From: Conus ventricosus
Lineage: Eukaryota > Mollusca > Gastropoda > Neogastropoda > Conidae
NCBI GenBank assembly: GCA_018398815.1
Contig: CM031595.1
Span: 43,105,954 to 43,169,953, forward strand
Reading direction: 5' to 3'
DNA length: 64,000 nt
Below are positions 14,701 through 26,215 of the stretch, in pieces (the first letter of the stretch is position 1; each line of letters starts with the position of its first letter). Under the pieces are notes generated by a model. That model had not been told where the DNA came from. It saw only the letters and a program-made list of their open reading frames with translations, and searched no databases. Made by a program: the position numbers and the translations under genes.

Positions 14701-15180
14701 AACACGCAGCATGTCCTGTTGAGTTTTCAAAAAACCAACCAAAGTGTGCCATCCAAGAAGCAAAAGAAAATTCAAAAGAGCAAAAACAAACTCACATTTT
14801 CTTGTGAAAAAAATAGAAATATTAAAACGATATCCTCTAAGACACAAAGTGCTGAGGGCTAGATTCTTGGAATGAATCCGCAAGGGACTAAAATACAACC
14901 AACTAATAAATTCCAAGGATAAGTACCGCACCGTTCCAGCAACTTACAGAGCAGCTTGGTGTTGCAATGCTCCTGCAAGAAATATTGAATTAAAACAAAG
15001 CTTGCTCTTATCCGTCTTAGATTGAAGAAATAGGGGAGTGCCATTCATATTCTGCAGTGGTAGATGATTCTGCCTAACTAAACAGTATGTGCATGGTGGG
15101 TGAATGGCGGAAAAAATAAAAGTTCTCAAAATGAGCCTTCAGCAAGCTTTTATTCCTCCAGAGGGAGACATCCTCCTATA
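11778..15180 (+). repeat. 620-bp satellite, about 5.5 head-to-tail copies
   Basis: Units begin at caaactaataaattcc near 11778, 12398, 13017, 13648, 14272 and 14899, so the period is 619-631 bp. Each carries, in order, aagtaccgcaccgttccagc, aagcttgctcttatgtctta, atgagccttcagcaagctta, catataactcctggtcatat, tgcaatcccagaaaaggc, catgtccgttgagtttt and gaatccgcaagggactaaaa. Copies differ mostly by 1-3 bp indels. The sixth unit is cut at an exact palindrome, atcctcctataggaggat (15168-15185), where the sequence turns into an inverted copy. No reading frame is conserved, so it is non-coding. Confidence 0.92.
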
Positions 15181-15182
15181 GG

Positions 15183-15600
15183 AGGATTTCTTTGCTTTTC
15201 TGGATGGCACCTTGGTGGTTTTTGAAAACTCAACGGACATGCTGCGGTGTTGCACACGGCCTTTTCTGGGATTGCATTCTTCTTAAAAACTGAAAGGCAG
15301 AGGGTCAAATACCACTTTTCCGCGGTCACTGCGGAGACCCCCCGAAAGAAATTATCGGTATCTGACAGGAGGTTATATGGTGAGTGAGTTCCCTCCCTAT
15401 TGGAGGATGTCTCCTCTTGGAGATAATACAGCTTGCTGAAGGCTCATTTTTGAGAAGCTTTTATTTTTTCCCCATTTCACCTACTCATGCACATACTGTT
15501 AGTTAGGCAGCATCATCTACCACTGCAGATATGAATGGTATCTCCCCTATTTCTTCTATCTAAGACATAAGAGCAAGTTTGTTTATAATTCAATATAATA
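15183..15600 (-). repeat. 620-bp satellite, inverted partial copy
   Basis: Reverse complement of the central part of the satellite unit: actcaacggacatgctgcgg, cttttctgggattgcattct, taagacataagagcaag. It starts at the palindromic junction and ends at gtttataattcaata followed by (AT)n. Confidence 0.88.
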
Positions 15601-15609
15601 TATATATAT

Positions 15610-16240
15610 ATATATATTTGGTAGAAAGAAACTCGTGGAGAGCGTGGCAGCAGAGAGTCCTCAGAAGAGAAGCCCCCTTCAAGCAAGTGTTTCGGCCCTT
15701 ATCTCCTGACACTCTAGGGGGGTTGGGCCACACCCGGTTCATGACTCCGGATGTCCCTCTGCTGCCCCCTTTCCCGCATAAATCGACGAGTCTGTCGTGT
15801 TTTCTTTTCACAACAAAAGGGAAAAAAAAAAAAAACGGAAAAGGGTGACAGTGATAACAACTATTCTTATTGTGGTGTTGGTACTAGCCCAGACTACTTG
15901 TACAATCTCTTTGAGCACTTGGTTGTGCCTCCATGTGTACCTTCCTTGAGCCAGGGCTACTTTACATGAGCTTAGAACATGCTCCACTGTTTGTTTTTCA
16001 TGGCAGAGGGGGCATGCAGGATCGTCTGTTTTCCCCCACTTCACCAGGTTTGCATTTGAGGGCAGAAGGTCATATGCAGATCTGAGAATGAAGCTGATCC
16101 TGAGAGGGGCCATGTGCCAAATGTCATTCCAAGTTAGACTTCTTTGGAGTGCATTCTCCCACGTTGTCCATTGCCCTTGCTGGCTCTGCTGGACTGCTTT
16201 TTGGATACATACACACATTTGTATACATTTGTTTTTAAAA
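15610..16240 (-). mobile_element. Non-LTR retrotransposon fragment with CCHC (zf-RVT-like) finger
   Basis: On the minus strand, about 16200 down to 15870 is one open frame containing WENALQRSLTWNDIW, LRSAYDLLPSNANLVKWG, CPLCHEKQTVEHVLSSC and QGRYTWRHNQVLK. The C-x2-C-x7-H-x4-C finger followed by G(R)YTWRH--VL is characteristic of the C-terminal region of non-LTR retrotransposon proteins. The frame enters low-complexity sequence beyond. About 88 bp at its low-coordinate side (15780-15868) recur at 9813-9905. It is an isolated fragment lying between two satellite pieces. Confidence 0.7.
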
Positions 16241-16257
16241 GAAAAAAAAAAAAATAT

Positions 16258-16480
16258 ATATAATAAATTCCAAGTATAAGTACCGAGCACCATTCCAGCA
16301 ACTGACAGAGCAGCTTGGTGTTGCAATGACTGCAAGTAATATTGAATTATTATATAAAGCTTGCTCTTATGTCTTACATTGAAGAAATAGGGGGAGATAA
16401 GCATTCATATTTGCAGTGGTAGATAATTTTGCCTAACTAACAGTATGTGCTTGAGTGGGTGAATGGGGAAAAATAATACA
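16258..16480 (+). repeat. 620-bp satellite, direct partial copy
   Basis: Matches the first ~220 bp of the unit (aataaattccaagtataag to gaatggggaaaaataat), then joins an inverted copy directly. Confidence 0.85.
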
Positions 16481-17095
16481 ATGCAACATCAAGCTGCTCT
16501 GTAAGTTGCTGGAATGGTGCTCGGTACTTTTCCTTGGAATTTATTAGTTTGTTGTAAGTTAGTCCCTTGCGGATTCATTCCAGGAACTGGCCCTCAGCAC
16601 TTGTGTCTTAAGAGGTTATCTTTTTATATTTTCTACTTTTCACAAGAAAATGTAGCTTGTTTTGATCTTTCGTGATTTTCTCTGGCTTCTTAAGTGGCAC
16701 CTTTGGTTGTTTTTTTTGAAAACTCAACAAACATACTACGGTATTGCACACCAGCCTTTTCTGGGATAGCATTCTTCTTAAAACCGAAAAGGCAGAGGAG
16801 TCAATTTACCACTTTTCGCGGTCACTGAGGAGAAACAATCAGGTTTCGAAATATCGGTATCTGACCAGGAGTTATATGTTAGTGAGTTTTCCTCCCTATT
16901 GGAGATTGTCTCCCCCTTGGAGACTATAAGCTTGCTGAAGGTTCATTTTGAGAAGCAGTTATTTTATTTTTCCCCATTCACTCACTCAAGCACATACTGT
17001 TAGTTAGGCAGAATTATCTACCACTGCAGATATGAATGCTTATCTCCCCCTATTTCTCCAATCTAAGACATAAGAGCAAGCTTGTTTATAATTAT
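16481..17095 (-). repeat. 620-bp satellite, near-complete inverted copy
   Basis: Reverse complement of a full unit, from caagctgctctgtaagttgc through agtcccttgcggattcattc and acagtatgtgc (reversed) to gcaagcttgtttataatt. With 16258-16480 it forms an inverted pair able to fold back over ~200 bp. Confidence 0.88.
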
Positions 17096-17114
17096 TTATA
17101 TATATATATATATG

Positions 17115-17181
<67 letters not shown>

Positions 17182-17205
17182 CACACACACACACACACAC
17201 ACACA
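17095..17205. repeat. (AT)n-(CA)n-(AT)n-(AC)n compound microsatellite
   Basis: Four dinucleotide blocks in a row at the edge of the inverted satellite copy. Confidence 0.9.
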
Positions 17206-17490
17206 GAGTCGGAACTCCCTCTTAGTTAATGGACTGGACCTGTGCATTAATATAAGTTTGTCCAATAGAAATGATGTCACATTTTCAAGCTTTTGCATTT
17301 AAACAAAACTACATAACCGTTATACATACCTTGCAAATAGTTCACGTAATTGTAAAGCTGTCTCTCCATCTTTTAACATTTTCACACATTTAATATTTTC
17401 ATACATTTAACATTTTTGTGCTGAAGCGTCGCGCTGGAAACCAGTAGTGTTTCGGAATGTACTTCTCTCTCGAAGAGTAAGTAGCTGTTC

Positions 17491-18095
17491 CTTCGCCCCT
17501 TCCCACCCCGTTCTCCCCTCCTTTCGTCCCCCTTCCCACCCCGTTCTCCCTTCCTTTCGTCCCCCTTCCCACCCCGTTCTCCCCTCCTTTCGTCCCCCTT
17601 CCCACCCCGTTCTCCCCTCCTTTCGTCCCCTTCCCACCCCGTTCTCCCCTCCTTTCGTCCCCCTTCCCACCCCGTTCTCCCCTCCTTTCGTCCCCTTCCC
17701 ACCCCGTTCTCCCCTCCTTTCGTCCCCCTTCCCACCCCGTTCTCCCCTCCTTTCGTCCCCCTTCCCACCCCGTTTTCCCCTCCTTTCGTCCCCCTTCCCA
17801 CCCCGTTCTCCCCTCCTTTCGTCCCCCTTCCCACCCCGTTCTCCCCTCCTTTCGTCCCCCTTCCCACCCCGTTCTCCCTTCCTTTCGTCCCCCTTCCCAC
17901 CCCGTTCTCCCCTCCTTTCGTCCCCCTTCCCACCCCGTTCTCCCCTCCTTTCGTCCCCCTTCCCACCCCGTTCTCCCCTCCTTTCGTCCCCCTTCCCACC
18001 CCGTTCTCCCTCCTTTCGTCCCCCTTCCCACCCCGTTCTCCCCTCCTTTCGTCCCCCTTCCCACCCCGTTCTCCCCTCCTTTCGTCCCCCTTCCC
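17491..18095. repeat. 33-bp C-rich/G-rich minisatellite, about 18 copies
   Basis: The tandem unit is CCCCTCCTTTCGTCCCCC plus TTCCCACCCCGTTCT, 33 bp, with a few 32-bp variants (one C fewer). The copies are almost identical, which implies recent expansion or gene conversion. Because 33 is a multiple of 3, frames of 205-235 codons stay open on the minus strand (an 11-residue repeat such as GVGRGTKGGEN) and one on the plus strand, but this follows from the period and gives no evidence of coding. The minus strand carries G-runs (GGGGTGGGAAGGGGG) that fit quadruplex rules. Confidence 0.95.
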
Positions 18096-19235
18096 GCACC
18101 CTCCACTAGCCCTCTCTTATTTCCCTTGGAACAGCTTCGAATCCCAACATCTCATTGCTTCGCCGAAGAGTCACGGGTTTTGTTTCTTGCTTGTTTGGTT
18201 TTTGTCGCATGGAGAATGCGACTGTTTGCACGAAAGTGATTTATCCTTGATATGTCCCGGGTGCTACTAATAAGTCTCTATAATGTACACATTTAGAGAA
18301 AATCACTGAAAACTGTGGATTTGTATAAGAAATAAGACCTATCAATCAGTTTGTCTGCTTGTTTGCATGTCTGTCTGTCCGTCCGTCCATCCATCCATTC
18401 ATCTTTCCATCCATCAGTTTACCCACCCACCCACCCTTCCATCGAAACATCCATCCATCTATCTATATCTCTCTCTATGTATGTATTCGTCTATCCTTCT
18501 ATCTACCTATCTATCCATCTATGTATCTGTCTGTCTATCTATCAATCTATCTATCTCATTATATATTTGTCTGTCTGTAAGAGATAACGTGGACATTCCA
18601 GAAAAGAAAAGTTCATACTCAATACAATCACGAAATATATTATTTCTCTGAATATCTTTTGTACAAATTCAACTGACACAAAGCAGGATTGACTCTGGTT
18701 AACTCTTAAGTATTCGGTGGCGATAGAGAGGGAGCGATTGGACTTCTCCAAAGCAATAGATGTAACGACACTTCACAATTGATCGCTTCTATGTAATTTT
18801 GCATTTCTTATTTGGCATATATTAATTGCTAATTATCTTAAGATAAAAAAGTCGTTTCTGAACATGCCATTTACTCACACCCCGGAGAAACCAAACAAAA
18901 TCCTGATGTTATAAGTAAAACCCAGTTGTGCAAATTATTTTCCTCACGGTCACTATGAAGAATCTTTTTCGAGACCGTTTCCCATGCTTGTCTGGGTACT
19001 CTTGAAGCTGTCATGTGTTCTTGACCGAACCATTATCGCAAAGCGCTAACAGTATTGTCCACATGCAATACTTCTCTGTTTCCCATAGAGGTCATCATGT
19101 GGAGAGTCTTCGGCATGGCGTTTAACTGTCCTTTACAAACAAATAAATGTGTAGGCTCCACTTATACCACCCTATACAACCCCCACGATTATGGTGCCTA
19201 GAACAGTGTAGGTTTCACTTAGGTGTCCACCGATT
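18096..19235. other. Unique sequence with a degenerate tetranucleotide tract
   Basis: Contains a (TCCA/TCTA/TCTG)n tract at 18345-18575, then unique AT-rich sequence. No gene or RNA is recognised. Confidence 0.5.
18345..18575. repeat. Degenerate tetranucleotide repeat (TCTG, TCCA, CACC, TCTA families)
   Basis: Successive blocks of related 4-mers: gtctgtctgtccgtccg, catccatccat, cacccacccaccc, ctatctatc. All frames are Ile/Ser/Tyr/His repeats. Confidence 0.9.
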
Positions 19236-19240
19236 TGAAC

Positions 19241-19243
19241 ACA

Positions 19244-19324
<81 letters not shown>

Positions 19325-19372
19325 TGCACGCACGCACGCACGCACGCATACACACACACCACACACACACAC

Positions 19373-19411
<39 letters not shown>
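19241..19411. repeat. (CA)n microsatellite
   Basis: CA array with a GCAC tetranucleotide block at 19322-19348. Confidence 0.95.
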
Positions 19412-19412
<1 letters not shown>

Positions 19413-19703
19413 ATGTTCAAATTGTCCAAAGGCCACATTTTAGCAATTTCTACGATTTTTCCGTTACCACGTTTGCAACAATCTTCAAGAGCCGTGTCAT
19501 TGGACAGTTTGGTAGTAAAAATGAACCCAACGTAGGCAGACTTATAGCTGTGTGCTACAGAAATATTGAGGCCTTTGAAGTTATTATATTTGGTTTCTTA
19601 AAAGAAGGAAGTACTTCCGAAACACCGTTATTTTGTTTTCTCCAGGTTCACTACCATATCTGATACTGCAATCCACACAGACAGACAGACAGACAGACAG
19701 ACA

Positions 19704-19772
<69 letters not shown>

Positions 19773-20636
19773 GAGAGAGAGAATCTGTAAAGTGAAAAAG
19801 GAAGGGAGAAACAGTGTAGCTGTAAGAAGGAAGGATAGGGAGATACCGGTATTCATGCTTTCCACCACTCTTCAGGCGCCAGCGATCTCGATAATCAGAA
19901 AAGGGACAGTCATGACAGTGCTGACACCAGGCAGCCTTGCTTCACACCGAATGGGCAGGCAGAGGGTTCAAAATCCCACCAGATACAGCGATTTACGGAG
20001 CTGTACGTACTTGCGTTAGAGCATTTTAATGATTTATTGGTGATGGTTATAGACTGGACAATCTTTCATTGCCTTCCTACATCTATACTATCAACAGACT
20101 TAACGATAGTCGATGAAAGCGACATACAACATGCTCCTGTTCTGTCCAGATGAACCCTTTTAAAAACAAATTATTGACATAAGAGGAAAAATATACGTAG
20201 TGCAGAAGATTAGTGTAGAGAACGCTGAAAGCCACTACAGGAGTATTCTGTGAATTTTTATGTCTTGTATTAGCACTTATTAGAGGACATAGCCTACTAG
20301 TAAAAAATTCAGCTGTTCTGTATTATGCGTAAAATGATCGTTACTTTGCGCTCTGTGTTTTTTTTTCCTTCTGTATTTTCATATGTAATACAAAATATCA
20401 CATAACAGTTGTAGCTATGATTAGTTTCTGTTGGCTCGAACCTCTGGCGCCTTCTCCTCTTCCACGATCTCTTCGGTTTCCCAGGACAAAAGTGTGCTAG
20501 ACAGAACGCACATTTTGAAGCAAACTTTACCTCGGAGAAATCAGCGATTATTTGTACAACTACTTGCAATATGTGGATGCTAACAACTGACGTATCTGCA
20601 GTTAATGTAAATCATGCAGAAATATGATATGCCTGT

Positions 20637-20640
<4 letters not shown>
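19412..20640. other. Unique sequence with one (ACAG)n(AG)n tract
   Basis: (ACAG)n-(AG)n at 19675-19782. Otherwise unique, with no gene, RNA or named repeat seen. Confidence 0.45.
19675..19782. repeat. (ACAG)n-(AG)n microsatellite
   Basis: cacagacagacagac passes directly into a pure (AG)n run with a single ATGAG interruption. Confidence 0.95.

Positions 20641-20700
<60 letters not shown>
20640..20700. repeat. (GA)30 microsatellite
   Basis: Pure GA dinucleotide run. Confidence 0.97.
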
Positions 20701-20701
<1 letters not shown>

Positions 20702-21193
20702 CAGTGTGTATGACAAAAGATAGAGGACGAGGACAGTCATCGTATTGGAGGGAGAACCACGAAGTGCACGTTTGCATATGTGGCTGTGACCGAGATGTGT
20801 TTCTAAAGGACATGCAATTGAGCGATCCTCGTAATGCACGCATTCGCCGTCTCATCATTTTAAGCAGGGTTACCTGCAAAGGGAGGGTGGGTCTACCTGT
20901 ATCGTCCGAGTGCTGTGACAAACGGCAAAACGTGGGCTGCCGAGCGAAGGCTTCTGTGTTTTGACAAGTTTTCGCCACTCCGTGTGAACGAAACCTGCGA
21001 AGAGATTCCCCTCCCGAAATCACGCAGTGTCAATGTATGACAATGGAGGTATGCATAGTATGTGAGCACACTCTGGTTCGCCCGAAACGGCAATATCAAC
21101 TCCGATAGACATCTTTACGAGTATGATTCGACTGTCGACAAGGTGAAAGCAACCAGCTGCCACAAACAGCACACAGACCTTGTAAGTAAAATG

Positions 21194-21195
<2 letters not shown>

Positions 21196-21241
<46 letters not shown>

Positions 21242-21243
21242 CT

Positions 21244-21274
<31 letters not shown>
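21196..21274. repeat. (CT)n microsatellite
   Basis: CT dinucleotides with a C-run interruption at 21241-21250. Confidence 0.95.
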
Positions 21275-21275
<1 letters not shown>

Positions 21276-21529
21276 TATAAAACTGAACCTGAAATGCATA
21301 CACTGTCGTCAATTGGAGTTTACCAATACAGTGTGATGCAGCAGTAGACAGAAGGAAGGGATGTGGCCAGGGCGAAGGGGGAAAGAAATGGGATGCGAAA
21401 ACCAAAAGAAAAGGAAAAAGGTACAAAAACAAAACAAGAGAGAAAGAGATGATCTCTGGGCTTTTCAGCTGTCTTGGTATGTAGGCGTTTCCTGAAACCA
21501 GTGTTGGACAAAAATTACACATACATACA

Positions 21530-21548
21530 CGCGCACACACACACACAC

Positions 21549-21615
<67 letters not shown>

Positions 21616-21722
21616 ACGCACCACACACACACACACACACACACACAACACACACACACACACACACCATACACGCGCGCGCGCACGCGCGCGCGCGCGC
21701 GCACGCACACACACACACACAA
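21530..21722. repeat. (CA)n then (CG)n microsatellite
   Basis: CA blocks separated by single-base frame slips (acaacac), followed by cgcgcgcgcacgcgcgc at 21674-21702. Confidence 0.95.
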
Positions 21723-22049
21723 AAGGGGGGTGGGAAGGAAGAGAGATGTTGATATAGCGTTTCCATAAGTAAATCTACATATGAGAGCGTGCCGATGGGA
21801 CAACGACCCAACGTCTTCACAACACATTCCTTCTTCCATAACTTCTCCGTGAAAGGAATTGAAATACGAAGTGAAGGCAACACGCTTCAACCTTTGACAC
21901 GTCTGGTCGTGACACAACGGGTCAAGCACACATAGGACAGACTCACAGTCCCCGGACCAAGTTCTTCGCTATAGGACATTAAATGTGCGCGCATTTGGAC
22001 AGTGATGCATACACATATATTGGACATGACAAGTGCGCTTGCACATGCG

Positions 22050-22133
22050 CGCGCGCGCGCGTGTATGTATGTATGTATGTATGTATGTATGTATGTATGT
22101 CTGTATGTCTGTAGTGTTGTGTGTGTGTGTGTG

Positions 22134-22172
<39 letters not shown>
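22050..22172. repeat. (GC)n-(GTAT)n-(GT)n microsatellite
   Basis: gcgcgcgcgcgcgtg, then ten or so tatg tetranucleotides, then GT dinucleotides. Confidence 0.95.
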
Positions 22173-22174
<2 letters not shown>

Positions 22175-22518
22175 GTGATGGGCTCCGCTGTTGTTTATTA
22201 TGCGTACAAGTTGTCAAAAAACAAAGTATGCGCTTCTCGTATGCAAACTTAAGGCCATCTCGACGAGGTCGGTGTCAAAATTGTGAATCGACGTAGTGAC
22301 CGTTGTAGAGAGGACAGCCAACGGCGGCAGGCACACTTTGCTGGCTCTTATTTGAACGTGATAATGACAATAAGAATGATTATTTATGGCGCTTAATCTT
22401 ACATCATAAGCCCTAAGCGCTTACAAATACATAAAAGGTTAAAGAAAACATAAATGAAACCAATAAGATGATAAAATATTGCAATACGTACCATGCATCT
22501 ACAAACAAGGGTGCATAT

Positions 22519-22519
22519 T

Positions 22520-22597
<78 letters not shown>

Positions 22598-22719
22598 TGT
22601 TCCCACACACACTGTCACACAACGGACACAACAGCATGCGCGCGTACACACACACGCATGCGCACACGCTCCCCCCCCCCCCCCCACACACACACACATA
22701 GTCGCGCGCGCGCACACAA

Positions 22720-22783
<64 letters not shown>
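22519..22783. repeat. (CA)n compound microsatellite
   Basis: Two CA arrays (22519-22582 and 22722-22783) separated by CA-rich degenerate sequence, with a C-run at 22672-22685. The right array abuts the 3' end of a LINE fragment. Confidence 0.93.
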
Positions 22784-22784
<1 letters not shown>

Positions 22785-22785
22785 A

Positions 22786-23400
22786 GTCGCAGAATCAATT
22801 TGATGGGCAAGGGAAGGGGAAGAAAGAACTGCTATTGAGAGGTGAAGAGGGTTGTTTTAAAAGATGCCTTGAAGGCAGACAGAGAGCTTGAACAACGCAA
22901 AGATATTGGGAGTTTATTCCAAGAAACCGGAACCTGAAAGGAAAAGAACGATCGCTATAGGTTTCAGTTCGAAATCGAGGGATTTTGAACAGTGTTGTCA
23001 GAGATGAAGGAGATCAGAAAGCTAGGAAGGGGCTAAGCCATTCAAAGATTTAAAGCAGAATCAGGACAGTTTGTAGTCTCTTCGTTTTTCGACCGGCAGC
23101 CGGTGAAGAGAAAGAAGTAAGGGAGTGACATGAGAAGATCTGGGTTGTCTGAGAATCAAACGAGCAGCATTGTTTTGTACTTTCTGGAGACGACTAAGAA
23201 GATTCTGGGGACAGCCAGCTGGAAGAGAATTACAGTAATCAAGTCTAGATAGAATGAATGCAGAAACAAGGGTTTTTGTGGCATCAACAGAGAGACGATG
23301 TCGCACAGAACCAGTGCGGCGAAGCTCAAAGTAACAGACACACCAGACTGTGGAAACATGTCGCTGGAAAGAAAGTTTTCCGTACAGGCCTGTTTCGTTC
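22786..23400 (-). mobile_element. LINE 3' fragment (reverse transcriptase C-terminus), ending in (GT)n
   Basis: On the minus strand the frame reads LSFQRHVSTVWCVCYFELRR, SVRHRLSVDATKTLVSAFIL, SRLDYCNSLPAGCPQNLLSR, LQKVQNNAARLILR and HVTPLLLSLHRLPVEKRRDY-KLS. This is the well-known RT thumb/C-terminal block of CR1/L2-like retrotransposons (SRLDYCNSLL-G-P---L-KLQ-VQN-AARL). Downstream of KLS, homology continues through stops (CFKSLNGLAPS, LSDLLHL). The element ends at gcgacttatg next to (TG)n, consistent with a simple-repeat 3' end. It is 5' truncated. Confidence 0.85.
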
Positions 23401-25085
23401 GGCGACGGAGAAACTTACTTCGAGCGTTGAAGTTCGCATTATGGAGTGCGTCGATTACATTACAGGGGCGAGATGAGTATTTGCAAATAAAGAATAGAGA
23501 AGTAGTTTTCCACAAAGGTCTACTGGAAAAGTGTTGACAGGTATTGTTCTTCCAGCGGTGTCATCAGTTTTGTGTGATCATTATCAATGGTAAGTAAAGG
23601 TTTGACGAGAAGACTGAAACAGACTGCAGAGTTGATGGAAACGAGCCCAAAAAAACAAAGCAAATAAACTGACAAACAAAACAGTGTTCGAAACAATGTG
23701 TAAAGTTTATAATATGTCGTTGCTCTGCCTGGGTTGAACAGATCATCGTTGCTACCGATCTGTAGGATTGGCCGAATGTGTTAAGTGTTTGCATCTATAC
23801 GAAGCATTTGTACGTTCCGACTGGTCTTCATAAATAGTCCACTCAGGCTGGCCAATAGAATTCAACTGGCCGAAGATTTTGACTCTAAAACAAACAAATC
23901 TTTAGCAGACGACAGGTCTTTTCCATGACAGTGCGTCAGCCCATTCATAATCACTTCCTTTGTTTGGTATTTCATGAAAGGGAAGCTCTTTGTTTGTTGT
24001 CTTTTGAGCCGGGCAACCATGAACGGCACAGCAAGGCCTCTCGTTTCCCCAGGTATGTTGAAATGACACGTACCGTTTCGTTTCACATTCAAAACTTACT
24101 GTTCTAAGAACCGGAGGTAAATTTCCTCACACACGCCAGCACACGGCGTCCTTAGCATCTAATGCGCAGAGGAACCTGCACACTGTTCTACTGTCCTTAA
24201 CCGACGCGAGAAATACGCGTAACGATCATGCAGTTCTTGGTGCTTGCTGCACGCGTTGTGCACTCGCAACGGGTGATAGTTTTCTTGCATCTTCAGCCAC
24301 TGCAATACGTATTTGGAAAGCCTCGCACCAAGTAATATCGAAAACTATTTCCGTCTGCCGTGGTGAACAGGCAAGCCTCAATCGTATTTCTGAACAGTAT
24401 AAAGTATAATCCGACGTGTTCTTCTTTGCTGAAGTCGGCCGGCACCTCTCGCTCTAACCCTTTAGTTACGAGAGTAGTGCCCCTTTGTTAGAAGTCTTGT
24501 TTGCTGGAATCAAAAATAGTAATGCCCTAAGGAGCGTATTATTTTTGGTGGAAGTAGGCTTCAACCGCGCAGCAATCTCGCATCAAAAAAGAAAAAAAAG
24601 AATGTTCATTTTCAGTTCTGGAGGCAAAAGAAGCTGGTGTAAGCGTCAAAAGTCACAGTGAGTAAGCAGTTGGAAGCAGTCACTAATCCACATGTATGAC
24701 GTTTTCCAAATCTGCTGTGTGTCCTTTCTAGTTAGACCCAATGAGAGCTCAACACACGGTCAGTGAACCTCGTCTCCTAACCACGATGTCAGTTCTGTTT
24801 TCAGTCACAGTGACATGATGTTGGGGGACTGGAGGGGAGTGGGATGAGAGGAAATGGAGCACTAAGGTGACCCGAAGCCTACAATTACGCATCTGGAAAA
24901 ACCGGCAAGGTAGTGAAGTTTCGCGTCCTGCGCCACAGCGAATGTGATGTGTGTAATTTGATGGTGGCGACGAGAAATGTCGCCAGGGTTGTGCTAGGAG
25001 ACGGGGTGACGCAGTGTTGATTGGCGGCGGGTCTTGAGCCATCTCAGTTTGTGTGCACAAAAAGCAGTTGTCAACAACCCCTGCT
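23401..25085. other. Unique sequence, no feature recognised
   Basis: Both strands were read; frames are short and unconserved. No splice-bounded domain exon, tRNA-like fold or known repeat is seen. Confidence 0.4.
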
Positions 25086-25590
25086 CTCTTCAGTTACCCA
25101 CGCATGCAAACACACACACACGCGCGTGCGCGTGCACGTACTTATCCTGTGCATGCGCATGGACGCCGCGTATGTATGTGGTGGGTGGGTGGGTGGTGGA
25201 GGTGGTGTGGTGGTGGTAAGGAGTGGAAGGTGAGTAGGTGCAAGTATAATATGTATGTATGTAAGATCCAAACCAGGTAGTGTTATGGATGGGTGTGTGC
25301 GTGTGCTGTAAGGTGTAAATACCCACCTGGTGTGTGTGTGTGGTGTGGTGCGTGCGTGCGCGCGCGCGCGCCCGTCCTGGATACCCTTTTGTACGCCGCG
25401 CCGTGGGCCTTTGTCCCTCCACTGAAGCAGAGTTGGTGCAGAGAATTATCCTTTTTAGTGTCTGCATTTTTCCCGCAGCCAACATGGTGGTGCATTCGTC
25501 ACAACACACAAACGCGGCGCGCGCACGCGCGCGGCACACACACACACACACACACACACACCCAACACACACACACACACACACACAAAG
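25086..25590. repeat. CA/CG/GGTGG-rich low-complexity tract
   Basis: Short (CA)n and (CG)n blocks, a ggtgggtgggtggtgg tract at 25178-25220 and (CA)n at 25530-25587. It leads into the first 2.79-kb duplication unit. Confidence 0.75.
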
Positions 25591-25784
25591 AACACGGACA
25601 TGTATTAGATAGCATTCCTGTCAGACTATCCGGGGGAAAATCACAACACAATGAAATCACTTTATATTATGTATCTCGAGCAAAAACACAAAACAAAAAA
25701 GCAACAACCAACCAACAACAAACAAAAGACATGTTGGATACTAGGCCGGATTCAAACCACGCCCCAACGGATGCGATTCATCAG

Positions 25785-26215
25785 CCCCCGCCCCAAAAAG
25801 AACGCCGGTGGTCTTTTTGGCCCTCCGACATCACACCCCAAAAAAAGACGCCTCTCCCCAAAAAGACGCCGGTGTGTCTTTTGGGGCAAAAACACAAACC
25901 CCAAAAAGACGCCTCGCAAAGTGATGTAGTGAGCACTCTCTCGCCCTGACGTGCTTACGTTTCTTCAGCTTCGCCATCAACCCCATAGCTTCGCTACGGC
26001 CATTATTGTGATGAGATCATCGATCAGAACGGGAGTAGACTGGGACACAGCTTCGTATAAAAAAAAAAGTCAAAGTTGGTCATGAAATGAAAATAACGAC
26101 AGCACAGTCCCAAAAAGACCCCGGTCCCTTCCGGCGTCTTTTTGGGGTGTGGATGAAGGGGTCCAAAAAGACACCGCGTCTTTTGGGGCAGGGCGTCATT
26201 TTGGGGTGTTAATAG
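25785..26215. repeat. Hairpin cluster on the motif CCCCAAAAAGACGCC, unit 1
   Basis: At least eight copies of CCCCAAAAAGACGCC or its complement GGCGTCTTTTTGGGG occur, several as adjacent inverted pairs (for example around 25790-25823, 25850-25880 and 26108-26153). The arms fold into ~13-15-bp stems. The cluster is repeated in unit 2 (28578-28992). Confidence 0.85.

Noticed and set aside
17491..18095. CRISPR-like array
   Set aside because: Contiguous tandem units without unique spacers, in a eukaryotic context; it is a minisatellite.
17382..18109. Frames of 205-235 codons with an 11-residue repeat on both strands
   Set aside because: The 33-bp period keeps frames open; no signal peptide, splice context or conserved flanks.
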